From contig CP085829.1 of assembly GCA_020809705.1 (NCBI GenBank), positions 4,712,001 through 4,776,000 on the forward strand: DNA of 64,000 nt, in the 5' to 3' direction. The position numbers were made by a program, and so were the translations under genes. The DNA comes from Calonectria ilicicola. Taxonomy: Eukaryota; Ascomycota; Sordariomycetes; Hypocreales; Nectriaceae. The notes beneath the pieces were generated by a model. That model saw only the letters and a list, made by a program, of their open reading frames with translations. It was not told where the DNA came from and searched no databases. Shown here piece after piece: positions 34,701-45,949 of this stretch; the stretch's first letter is position 1, and each line of letters begins with the position of its first letter.

Positions 34701-36586
34701 TCTCTGCGGCCTATTCATCTTGTTTTCTCCTCAGGCCCATTGGTCGGTCCTTTGGTCATTTCGAACCGGCCGAGACAAACGACAACGTATTCGTTTCGGG
34801 GCGAATCGCAATACATGGATGAGCGGGTCGAAACCGCGCGACGTCTGCAGTTCGGCAGGACAAAGCAAACGGTGCCGGACCCCCCCTCCCCCTTCGTATA
34901 CTTGGGATGTCATCAGGCACACCCCTGGCAAGAGAGAGAACAAACAGACATGCCAACATAGACGCGGTGAAGACGGGTTCACCCGCGGTTCCTATCAGGA
35001 CATATACCGCGCTGGGCCGTCCGGGGTTCGCTTACTCTCCTACTGGGGCAAGTAAATGTCAGCCTGCCCTGATGCAAGCAAGGAATATGCCCTCCGCACA
35101 CAGCAATTTGTTTGATAATTCTCTCTGGCTTTATCAAAATTGAACACTGTACAGTCAAGGCGCACTTATCCAATCTTGGCTTCGAGGCGCTGTGTGCTAT
35201 GCATGAATCACCTCTTTTTTTTTTTTTTTCTCTCCTCTCCTCAACCCATTCCGTTTCAGGAGAAAGTGGGCTACGTTGGGGGCACTGGTCCTGTGATGTG
35301 AAATCAAGGCCGCATGATAGCTAGACGGCGTCAAGATTAGCCTAAGACGGACCCCCTTCTTCCCCACGATGCTACGACTGCCCCCAAGGTCTCTCTGATT
35401 GCGAGCTGCAAGAAATTCACCAAGGGCCCTGGGCAGCAAGAGGGAAAAAATGTTCACGATGCGACGGCGGGACCCAGAAAGAGGGTCAACACAGGGGGCG
35501 GACCGTAGGCGAACGAAAGGCCCAATCGACGGCCCGTTGCCGTGTCCGAAACTTGGCTCCGAACTCGACTAGTTGAGTAACTAGTCATGACCCGGGCGAT
35601 GCATGTTGGTTGCTCGTTTCAAGCCCGTTGAATTGCGCGCTGTTTCGACCGTGCTGTGCGTGTACATTATGGCTTGACCCGCTTGCTGCCATTTGCCAAG
35701 CCTGCCGTCTGCTCAAGGCATGTCGTCAAATTGTTTCACATGAGCAGTTAAAGATTGAACTTTTTTTTTCGTTGCAGGAAAAGACAGAAAAAAAAGAAAG
35801 GAGAAAAAATTTTATCCCTGCCTGCAGCAATGTGGATCTCGACAACAGGTTACCCGACGGCTTGAGAGCCGCATCTTAAGCCACGTCAGAGTATTTGCAG
35901 ATGCAACTCGTGGGAAAACAATGCCGACTTGTGGGGGAAACAATTGAGAAAAGAAGGGGAACGGGCCGCCCAGGGGCCAAAGGGCAAGCCAAGAGGCGAT
36001 CCGAGGAAAAACAACTAGTTGGAGAGGCCATTGGGCAATAAAACCAATCAACGAAAAAAACCTTTCTAGAACCTGTCTTGGACCGCCTTGACCCCAGCGG
36101 GTTCCAAGAGCAGTGACCCCCCTGTCGTCAACCAGGATGTTTTTCCACACCACTTATTCCAGGAATGAGCTGGTTCATTCAGACCAGACCAGGCTTCTTC
36201 CCGGATGGGGTCCTGACAAACAATTGGAGACAAACGGCATTTATCCAGTTTTGGCATTGCGAACCCCAATCGCAAGGGTTTCCCTCTCTAACAGCGCTTC
36301 CTACAGCGTTGGCCTAATCTATACCCACCTCATGTCAGGTTGCAATACATACGTCAAAGACCGGGTGGCTGACTCGCCAATCCCGCCAGTCCATCTCTTT
36401 ACGCAGGGTAGCTGCCGAATTGCCTGCCTATTCCAGCCATCCAATCATGACGGATCGAGACATGGCAGAACTTGACCGAAAGATACTTGCTCTCCTACCG
36501 CGCCTACATGCCCTTTTTGCCAAGCACCAGCATCTCCCTGTCAGGAATTATCTGTCACATCACACCCACCCCCTTTTGCGCCCAAT
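31701..36586. other. Gene desert, right part
   Basis: No gene supported. Short tandem patterns include a CAGCAC/CACCTG tract near 31755-31800, TATGTATG repeats at 31891-31920, CATGC pentamers followed by (CCA)n near 32455-32505, and GCGGCA repeats near 33880-33900. Open frames of 110-170 codons occur in many phases at once and have no recognisable domain. The right end is the 3' flank of the MTA phosphorylase gene. Confidence 0.55.
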
Positions 36587-37676
36587 TCACGACTCCCAAA
36601 AACCAGGGAAGAGATACTCGATCTTCTTCATTGTCTCAGGGTTGCGGCCCTCGGGCTTGGTCATGAACTTGACCGCTCCCTGAGAGGAACCCTCCCACCG
36701 CTTGCCCGAAACCAGACCGCTGTGCTCCGCCTCCGTGAGGCGATCGAGAACCCCGGCCACCAGACGTTTGGCGTTTTCGACGTTGGCGTGCATGCACTTG
36801 ATGACCATTTCGACGTTGACATCTTCAAACGAGTGCCAGCAGTCGTAGTCTGTGGCCATGCAAATGACCTGGTAAGCCATCTCAGCCTCACGAGCCAGCT
36901 TTGACTCAGGGAGGGTCGACATGTTGATGACAGATCCTCCCCAAGATCGGTACATGTGCGACTCGGCGCGGGTTGAGAATTGGGGTCCCTCTATCTTATC
37001 TGTCAGACCATGTCTATGAATTTGTCCTTGGGGATGTCATCTTACCCATGACGATAAGCGTTCCCTTTCCGTGCAAGACAACGCCGTCGCCTTCAAGTTG
37101 CTTGGCGCAAGTCTGGACCACACTGGCAAGGCCAGTATCAAAGGGATCAGCAAAGCCGACGTGCCCAACAATTCCGTCCTCGAAGAAGGTGAAGGGGCGG
37201 ATGCCCTTGGTGCGGTCAATAACTTGGTCGGGTACCACAAAGTCCATGGGCTTAATCTCTTCCTGCAGCGAGCCAACGGCGGAAAAGGCGATTACGCATC
37301 GCACGCCGATGTGACGCAAAGCAGCAATATTGGCCTGATTGGGAACCTGATGGGGAGGGAATTGGTGGTGTAGGCCATGGCGGGCGAGGAAAGCGATGTA
37401 GGTGCCGTTGTGGGAGAGGATCTGAATCGGCGCTGCGGGTGCGCCCCAAGGAGTGATGGGGTTGACGACAGCTACGGGCTCGAAGCCTTCAAGCTTGCCA
37501 AGACCGGTGCCGCCGATGACGCCGATGTGGACGGGCTCTGTGGGAGAGGTGATTAGCTATTTTCATACTGTTTCGGATACTCAGGGTCTCTCTTTTGGGA
37601 GGGGTTGGAGGGGCTGAGAAGGAGGGGGGACTGATACTACACACGTACTGTCGAAGGAGGTAGGGAGGTCACTCAT
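36587..37676 (-). CDS. MEU1: S-methyl-5'-thioadenosine phosphorylase
   Basis: Exons 37676-37649, 37537-37046 and 36990-36587, introns 111 and 55 nt, product 307 aa. The enzyme phosphorolyses methylthioadenosine to adenine and methylthioribose-1-phosphate in the methionine salvage pathway. Visible motifs: HIGVIGGTGL phosphate-binding loop at 13-22, FLARHG, FSAVGSL, DQVIDRT, KGTLIVMEGPQFSTRAES, SVINMSTLPESKLAREAEM and MATDYDCW, the last typical of MTA rather than purine nucleoside phosphorylases. The acceptor of intron 2 was set at 36991 because it restores the conserved MEGPQFS; a nearer AG at 37000 is in phase but would insert three residues there. Exon 1 is only 28 nt. Divergent from the ataxin-10-like gene. 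Confidence 0.95.
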
Positions 37677-38630
37677 CTTGGCGGCTGAGCTGGAGGATGG
37701 TGCTGGATTGCAGGATTCCAGTGAGGACGACGGGAAGAGGGGAGGATTCTATCTTCTCTTGAGGGTGTTGGCGCCCGAGATTGCGACAGACCAGACTTTT
37801 TACCCCACCATTAGAGGGAGGTGGGTGAGCCTTGTGTGATGGAGGGGTCGTGGGCCTCATGCTACCTCGCCATTGGCTGGGAGCTCCAAACAAGGTGAGC
37901 GTTTTGCTTGAGTTTGTAGCCAGCAGGTAAGTTGGAGCGTAGGCTGGGCTTTGTCTCTAATAAGGATGAGGAATTTGAGGACTGGCTCCAAATACCGGCT
38001 CATTGACCTCCAACAAAATCCTTTGTTGGAAGCTATCCGGAGTTCCCAGAACCGTGAACATGGTATAGGGTAGGTTGTGCGCTCTTCATGATGACATCAC
38101 ATAATCCTTCGGAACAGAAAATTTTCTCATGGATATCCCAGAATAGGTCTGTCCGGGCGATCTAGGTCGGGGATCTCATAGGGTTTTGCCAAATGAGATT
38201 ATAGGTGCAATGCCACCCAGGCGTGGCGAGCCCGACAAGTGTCTGAATATACATACGTAGCGCACGCCGTCCCAGGATACCTATGAATTGGTACCTGCTT
38301 TTCGGCATGCGGCAGGACCCCGCACACAAAGTGAAGCAGGTCGAATTCAGAGCCAGCCCAAATAAGAGGTAGTCCCGTAGGCAGAACGGCCAAGATGGAG
38401 CTGTGTTATGTTTTAAATATTCATCATTACGCAATTGCAATTGCAAGAATATTCATCTTGCTAGTTTTTGGAGTGCCCCTCCACGGTGCCTCGGCCGTCA
38501 TGGCAACTTCCAGTCGAGTTGGGCATTTTGCTTACCAACCCCGCTAAAATTTTCCGACTCGATCCACAAACCGAGAAACACACGTTCACCCGATCAACGT
38601 TTGCCTACGGCGCCGCATCGCAGCTTTGAG
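37677..38630. other. Divergent promoter between MTA phosphorylase and ataxin-10-like genes
   Basis: 954 bp of intergenic sequence, more AT-rich toward the right. It must serve both divergent genes. I did not find a clear TATA box or a CYS3-type site. The open frame entering the right-hand gene from 38403 begins with GTG and has no ATG before 38631. Confidence 0.6.
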
Positions 38631-41600
38631 ATGACCACTGAGGACGCGATGACGCGATTACCGGACTACGTCAGTGTGCACGCAGACAGCTTCGACGATG
38701 GCCCCGGCGAGACCATCGAGGAGCGATGCTTCTCAGCGGCCCTCATCTGCCTGGAGGGGCACTACACCCAGTCGCCTCCCATGGGCCCCCAGACAGCAGC
38801 CCGGGTGAGCTCCATGATCTCGAAGACGCTAGAAAAGACACATACCCTTAGAAAGGCTCGGTACGTGCCGCCGTGCTGTCGTCGGGCGAGCGCTGACTGA
38901 CCGATGCCCATAGTGAAGCGCTGTCGAGGAACGTGGCTATCTGGATTTGGCTCACTAGGATATTCGCAGCTGCCATCCCGAGCCTGACAACAAGGTCTGT
39001 TGGGCCGCTTTCGAGCTTGAATGATCCGGAGAAGGGCGTTACGCCCCAGGAGAGCACAGCTCTAATTGTTATGAACCATGCATCCATCAAGGACGACCTG
39101 GGAACTCTCATCAAGCTCATGCATATTGCCCGAAACCTCCTTGTCAATGCAGAGCCCGAAGTGCCCCAAGACATATGTGCCGCAGTACACTTTGACCAAA
39201 TGGTTTACCAGACCATCATCCTCTGTGTCAACGTTACGAGCAAAGGTTATGATGGGGAAATTTTGGACGAGACCCAGAGACTAAAGCTTGGCGATATTAC
39301 GGAGCTATGTATGCCATATTCCCCTTCCTCCAGACTGTACTATGGCTGACGATTTTTAGACAAAAAGCTGCTCGTAACATCGCTCCAACAGGCTCATAAC
39401 TGGACCGCAAAGCACGACCGTAACAAGATGTCCTTTTGGTTTGATGTGCTATTCGACGACGATGGTGCTTTGTCTGGCTCTGAAGAAGGGATGGGTGATG
39501 GCTCAGGATTCCGCCCCGACGTGGCAAAGCAACAGGTTCAACACTGGCTCGATCGCAATTCAAAGATGTGCGATACTGCGAGAAACCTATTAAAGGACTA
39601 CGCCCAGAACCAGGCAGACAAGCCCCCTGGAAACCTGGCTCCTATCCGTCCACTAGCATGGAACTGGCTACCAGATGGTTCTGTGGATGTTCCTGGCGAT
39701 GTTGGGAACAGCGAAGAGAAGATAAACCCCGTCTGGAAGCCAGATGAGACGGATAAATTCGAGCAGGATCGTGCCTATGGCCGGGTATCCCGAGAGATTG
39801 ATACGTGGTGGCTTCGCGCCCGCGACCCCAACTATGAAGATTGGGTCGTCAGCATGCCATCTGTGGAATTTGCTCAAAACCGCACCGAGCACTGCCGGAA
39901 TAATCTAGTACATCGCTATGCCCATTCATATGGAGGGGAACATTCGCCACCTCCAGAGGTTGTTGAGGAGGAAATCTCAGATCACGAACATTGCCCTCAT
40001 TGCGAGCACTGCGACCATGACCACGACGACCACGATCACGAACACGACCACGAACATGAACATGATCATGAGCATGTGCATGAGCACGACCATGAGCATG
40101 ACCATGAGCACGACCATGAGCACGACCATGAACACGATCACGATCACGAGCATGATGAGCATGAGCATGACCACAACCACAATCATAACCATAACCATAA
40201 CCATAACCAAAACCATGATCATGATCACGACCATGATGATGAGCACAGCCATGGACATCATCACGACCATGATGACGAACACGACCACGACCACGACTGC
40301 GAATGTGAATGCGAGCATCACCATCATCACCACCACCATCATGATCATGACTACGCCCACGATTACATGGAGGACATGATGGATGACGACGAGGCTGATG
40401 ACGACGAATCTTACGGAGAGGGCCCGCTGACTGGCTTATTGACAGAAGTGCCAAACATTCTTGATCCCAAACAGATTGAGGCATTGCACATGATTGTCAA
40501 GTCGTGCATTCTGGACAATGCCGGCTCAGGCTTGACTCGCGCAGGGGAAAATCTCCAAAAGACGAGGTGCAGAATGTTCCTGGCGCTGGATTGCGGAAAG
40601 AGTCTGCTGCGAGAGATGCTCGTGTTTATTGCCGTGTGGGAAAAGGATGAGCAGTCTCTAATCTTTCAGGTCACTACGCAGATTATCGAAGCACTCCACC
40701 ACAGCGCCCTCATCCCTTATGCTTGGAACTCGCTACGGATACCAAAGGATATAATCTCGCCCGCTCAAACAGTCTTGTTGCGTCTGGTCAACCACATGTT
40801 CCGAGCTCGAGTCAACAACCCGTCATCTCAAGAGTCAAAAGATAACACCCGAGACATTAAGTTGGTCCACTTCTTCTTCAGCTTTTTCCGAAGCCGAATT
40901 GTTCCCGAATGTGCCGCCCTCATGCATCTGCAGGCACAAATCCGCGAGGAAAATTGCGACCCATCCGAATTTCCCGTCGATAGCTGGGACATGGAACGAG
41001 CCAAAGATGGTCTGGCACAATATCTTGATTTCTTGACAACCGTCGCCGAAATGATGGACACACGAACGAAGCTTATTGAGTGGGAGGCTGTGTACGATCT
41101 GATCACGATCCTTAGCGGGCTCGAGGCTGGTGTCCCAAAGAAGCCACTGATTGAGTTGCCCAAACGGTCACCACGTGGCGATAACAACGCCAACCCCATG
41201 GTTGAGCGGCCATACTCGACAGGGGATGAGAGCCTATCCCCATCGCCGCCGCCCCCACCGCTGCAGGAGCCGGCTCACAAGTTTCCGTGGTCAGGTATTA
41301 AGGGGCAAATATTCACCATCATTGCTACATTACTGCAGCCGCCGCCAGGTCAGAGCAGCCCGGGGAACCCCGACGTCCAGATGCAAATGGTCAAGTACAA
41401 CGGGATCGTGCCGCTGCTCAACTGCTGTGCTTACGACGACCACAACCCCTTTGCGAAAGAGCGGGTCACTATCTGCTTAAAGTGGCTGCTCGATGGCTGC
41501 GAAGCGGCAAACAACTTTTTTCGAGAACTGGTCAATTTGGCGCCGCAACCGAACCTTAGACCGCCACCAGGTGGCACAACGGTCTCCACCATTAGAGTTG

Positions 41601-41752
41601 ACGGAATCCAGGGCGAGGTCAAGGTTCAAGTACGCTCCAACACTGCCGGGCCCGCGGCCTCAGATGTGGGGGATGTTGTAGACGGCACGGGGAGACTCAA
41701 CCTAAATCAGCCCAGCGGTAGAGGCAGCATTGAGGATGACTTTATGGCATAG
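38631..41752 (+). CDS. CTR86: Ataxin-10/Ctr86 homologue with large His-rich insert
   Basis: Exons 38631-38860, 38914-39308 and 39360-41752; introns 53 and 51 nt; 1005 aa. The C-terminal segment near residues 887-945 (KYNGIVPLLNCCAYDDHNPFAKERV, split by hydrophobic helices, then CLKWLLDGCEAANNFF) matches the ataxin-10 homologue-associated domain of armadillo-like fungal proteins annotated copper transport protein 86. The rest is largely helical, ARM-like. Residues about 416-543 are a repeat of DH, EH and NH dipeptides with some 59 histidines, two Cys clusters (CPHCEHC, CECEC) and a run of nine His, followed by an acidic DDDEADDDE patch. Yeast Ctr86 is essential but poorly understood; human ataxin-10 acts in cytokinesis and cilia. 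The insert probably sits in a loop and could bind Zn, Ni or Cu; this is inference. Frame is intact through the repeat. Confidence 0.88.
39980..40366 (+). repeat. Coding minisatellite (GAYCAY/GARCAY) encoding the His-rich insert
   Basis: Built of 6-nt units (GAC CAT, GAG CAC, AAC CAT) that combine into a 12-nt period over 40080-40140, and (AACCAT) repeats at 40170-40215. The 6-nt periodicity leaves all frames nearly free of stops, which explains long spurious frames on the opposite strand. Confidence 0.9.
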
Positions 41753-41789
41753 TCTTCTTCTTCTTCTTCTTCGTCTTCTTCTTCTCCCA
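41753..41789 (+). repeat. (CTT)n microsatellite directly after the stop codon
   Basis: An almost pure TCTTCT tract starts at the base after the TAG of the ataxin-10-like gene, so it is in its 3' UTR. It is interrupted by a single G. Confidence 0.9.
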
Positions 41790-44330
41790 TCTCTTTTAGA
41801 GATGGTAAATCGAGGCGCTTGTCCGAGATGGCGTATCTGGAGGGCGCCATTGAGGTGAGCTGAAAAGGTAGGTGGTCCCCAGCCCCATCGCCGCCGACGA
41901 CATGAGAGGAGAGGATTGAGAAATTTGTGGAACAAAAATACGGAGTACATCAGCATCATCTACAGGGGTCTGGTCTGGTAACGAGTAGAGTGGGTTGGTT
42001 GGGCGGGAGCTTGGTTATTTGTAATTACAGAACCCAAAAGCAAGTCGATGCAAAGACATGAATAACAATGATACAAGACTATTTTTCTGTCATTTCTTCT
42101 GGGTGACCGATCTTGACTGGGCCAGAAGGCGATTGGTATGGCGACTTGAGCATCGGACGCTGTAATTTTGCGATTTATTCATTTGTGCCAACCAACAACT
42201 TGCAAGGTCTCCCCCAGACCCCAGCAATCGCTGCACCAAGGCCACTCAGCGGCCATGCTGGGAAACTGCTCGTCAAGACTTCCGGTTTTTGGGCGGGTTT
42301 ATGGCGACCCTAGCAATTTCCGGATGGCTGGCAGCGCAAAATACATGCTTCAATCCAGCGTGGCTGCACAAGGGTGTGTTTGTGAGGGTGTCATGGCCCC
42401 CCTCAAAAACCATGGTTGACATGCACACCACACGGGCGGTCCTGGTCGATGAGCTACATAGCACAGCATCCCCTGCCACCGCTAGCCCATGATCGCCGGC
42501 CAAAGCTAAGGAAGTGGTGGTGGTGATCCCAAGGCTGGTAGGGCTGCCCCCATCTCTTGTCAGCTCGAGGGTGGGCGTGGTACGCGCTTTCGCGTTCGGA
42601 TTGCAACCAAGAGCATTTTCCTTGCGGAATTGTGACCCATTTTACCCTTTCCTTTCTTTTTTTTTCTCCTGGTTCGAGTTGGTCGATGAAGCCACAGTGT
42701 GACGGGGAGAGCGCAACCTTGAGTCACACGCGAATTCCAAATTCCGTATTAGGAAAACGAGGCTCTGGCGGGGGTGCTGCTGCAAGTGGCTCTAGTTGGT
42801 CTCAAAAGCTCGCTCATGTGCCATTTTTTCCCTCTCGAGTAGCAGGGCTTCGGCTCCCGCGGACAAGGGCAATATGACACGTTGACCAGTTACCAAATTG
42901 TGACCAAAAACCCTCATGTCTGCGCTCTGCGTTCTGCTGATGCTTTGCCGCCTGGGCAACTAGCTCAGGTCTCCACGCGGCCATGATCAACAGAATTAAA
43001 CGCGCCGCCATATCTCGGCAGTTGGGGATTCTCTGCTTCCTTCCCCAGCCGTTCTGCGCCGTGTGGTAATCCACCCAAGACTAATGCGAATGCCTGTTGC
43101 TAGACCTCCCGACATGCAGAGAGGGGTAACCCATTTTGTACAAACGCCTCTGGGCATTGGAGCTCGCCCCCTTCGTCTTCGTCCTCGTTTGAGTGAGCTT
43201 CACGGAATGTGAATCCCTCGAGGCCGACTTGCTTCGTCTGTCTTTGCCTTCAGGCACACATACACACACACACAATGTGTGGGTGATTTGACAGGGGCTT
43301 GCCAACGCACTAGTCAAGACTCTGCTAAGCAAAGCCTGGGGCAAGGCGTTTACGTTTATCGCGTGGAAGCCATACCCTTGCAATTGTTACAATCCGAGAG
43401 GGACTAGTAACGACTGTGGCGAAGATGGACCGGTGTGCGAGCGGGAGGTAGCTTTAGCTGGGTCCACCTGCAAAGCAGGAACACGTTGTGCGGTCATTAT
43501 GACGATGATCTTTATTCTCTGGGCGTATATCTCATCAGCTCGGCGGGTTGTATGCCCTGTGTTGTATTAGCTTTGTCGTGGCTTTTGTAGACGGATTTGA
43601 AGGCTGGATGAAGCAAGCCATGCATCGTCGTCAATGGCCAGGCTCGAGAAGCGAGACATGGACGAAGCTTGGACTGACAGCTGGGGTTGGATATGTTCAT
43701 GGATCCCTCAGATCCGATGGACGAGGGAGGGTAGATGACCGCGGGTCACGGCCGGGATGGAACTGACCAGATCCATCTGGAGGACCCCCTCCCGTAGGCT
43801 ATTCTTAGGGTGTATCGGGGTGCGGCAAGATGGAATAGGAAATAGAAATTGCAGCGTTTCCTTATCGTCCACCCCACCGTACTCAATATTGATTGAATCT
43901 TACTGAAAAGAGGCAGACTATCGTCTTCTTGCGTCTCTTGGACGAGTCAGGCGGCTGCAGAGGGGAGGGTGTGCGCGGGCGAGGCAAGTGGTTGGGCAAT
44001 GAGACACCCACAGTGCACAGCGAGCCAGTTTCCAGTGGGCATCCTGTGTGGTGGGTGTCCGGGTTGTGGATGAATGAGGGGACTTCCCACAGGAAGCCGT
44101 TTCTCCGACCATGGCTTGTTTGCATCGACGGCTTCGGGCCGCCGCCGCCCATTTGGACCCTTGACTTTTGCTAGCTTTTTGCCTGTCTGGCCTTGGCTTG
44201 TTTTGCGCTTGGAGAATGATTGCGTATACACCCAATTCACAGCCGTTGAACTGTGTAAATGTACAGCCTTGCCTGCCGAGTACTCAACACCGCTTGCTCA
44301 GCTGGAGGGCGCCAGTGTCAGGTCAGTCAG

Positions 44331-44371
44331 TGTGTGTGTGTGTGTGTGTGCGCGCACGCCCGCGTGTGTGG
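44331..44371 (+). repeat. (GT)n/(GC)n alternating tract, Z-DNA-prone
   Basis: About twelve GT pairs pass into GCGCGCACGCCCGCG and then back to GTGTGTG. Similar in make-up to the tract at 29944-30011. Confidence 0.88.
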
Positions 44372-44857
44372 TAGCAACAGGGGCCACAGCCTGATCAGGC
44401 TCTCGTCTAACCCCAAGTGCCGCCAGCTGAGATGTCGAATGGGTAGGGTGGAGATGGAGGCTGCAGATGGTGTTCGTCCCATCAACTGAGGGACGGCTGC
44501 CCTTGGACAAGACATTGCAGCGCGGCTGGGTTAATCCATGACCCCTTCAGGGCAACCTGGACGTAGTGGAGGAGGGCCACTGGACAGAATCAGCTCGCCC
44601 ATTGCACATTGATGCCACAGTTCGACGCAGCCGAGTATGCACCCACAGCCCTTGGCTTGGATGCGGTGCTGGGAGCCGCCAGCCCGCCCCATGGAGCCTC
44701 ATGATGCACCCTAGCTCCCCGTAGCTTGCTGCTTGTCTCTCCTTGGCCCCCGATGGCGGATCTGATGGAGAAGCATCCCCGGAACCTGGGAAATAGTCAA
44801 ATCCATCCTTCCACATGCACATAATGGGGAACATGGCAGAGCCTGCCCTCTCTCTCA

Positions 44858-44920
44858 TCCCTCCTCCCTCCTCTTTCTCCTCCTCTTTCTTCTTCTCTTC
44901 TTCCTCCTCCTCCTCCTTCC
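44858..44920 (+). repeat. 63-nt pure polypyrimidine tract
   Basis: Uninterrupted C/T, mainly CTC and TTC units, continuing with few purines to about 44950. Long homopyrimidine tracts of this kind can form intramolecular triplexes (H-DNA). Confidence 0.88.
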
Positions 44921-45796
44921 ACCTCCAACCTCCCACCTCCATCTCCCCACGAAAACATGGGTCATAGGTCAGCTCTCCGCCTCCCGGCTATCAAGGCTAC
45001 GGGATGGTGGGCCCTACCTCACTCAGTTGAGCCGCCACAGCGCTTGTACTGTGTTGGAGCCCCCGTCGTCTTTCCCCTCGCTTCGCAACGCGGTATCTCG
45101 TACCTCGCTGGCTCCGATGATGATCCCAGAGGACAACGCATCGCTCTTGCACTCTCCACCGTGATCAAATATGCCGATGCGTCTCCCTCAGCAGAGAGGG
45201 TCGCGAGGAGTGCTTATGGCGAGGCCCAATGAATGACGACGTGCTTTGAAAAATTTAAACCGTGGTCTTCCTTTTACTGGTTGCTATTAAGGCATCCATC
45301 GCCTTGTGCTTAGAGGGATCCATTGTATCGGATCATGCGGTGAGGACAGACATGACAGGACAGAGCTCCAAGCCCCCCTCACCTTCCCACACTCGCCGAC
45401 CAAGCCATTGTTAGGGTACAATGTTCTGTGAAGTATCCCGTGCTTTGTTAGCAAGCGTCGCCTTCTGTCAAGGTAGGCGAAGTCGGCGTTGGCCTCTGCT
45501 AAGGGAGTGTACCCAGCCAAGCCTCTCTCTCCCCATCGCGGGCACTTACCCACAGACTTGCATCACTTCTGCACGAATCTCAAGGTTGACTCCTCTCTTT
45601 ACTCTGCCCCCCTGCGCCTCCTTTCCTGTTATTGGCGTTTCTGGTTCTGCTCTCTTCGGCTTGGCTATTCACGTTAGCTCCTGCCCGCTCGAGGCCCCAA
45701 CACGATATCCAAACATCTCCGTACGACAACACGTTCCTCATCCCATACCCGCCCTTTCACTACTCCTATATCTCTATTCTAGGCAAAGAGGGGATT

Positions 45797-45822
45797 ATCA
45801 CGGCAGATGTCTCTGCCGTGAT
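45797..45822. other. Perfect 11-bp stem-loop
   Basis: The arms ATCACGGCAGA and TCTGCCGTGAT pair without mismatch around the 4-nt loop TGTC. With one bulge the pairing can extend outward to GGA/TCC. It lies 128 nt upstream of the next start codon, so it may be in that gene's promoter or 5' leader. Confidence 0.85.
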
Positions 45823-45949
45823 TCCCTGTTTTGAGAACCTCTCTTTTACCGCCATTCTCATGTTCTTTCTATTCGCTCCTCGATGTTGGCATCTTTTTCA
45901 CTTGGAACAAGTAGTGGGATATACCTCGATATAAACAGAGCTAGATCGT

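Larger units (their letters stand above)
41790..45949. other. Intergenic desert with polypyrimidine and (GT)n tracts
   Basis: No gene supported. Holds an (AC)n patch near 43258-43275, a (GT)n-(CG)n alternating tract at 44331-44371, and a 63-nt uninterrupted pyrimidine tract at 44858-44920. Close to the next gene lies a perfect hairpin at 45797-45822. Open frames here are short and compositionally simple. Confidence 0.55.

Noticed and set aside
39849..40484. Long minus-strand frames (211 and 127 codons) opposite the His-rich repeat
   Set aside because: They are a by-product of the 6-nt repeat period, which removes stop codons from all frames. The products are simple HG/VM repeats.
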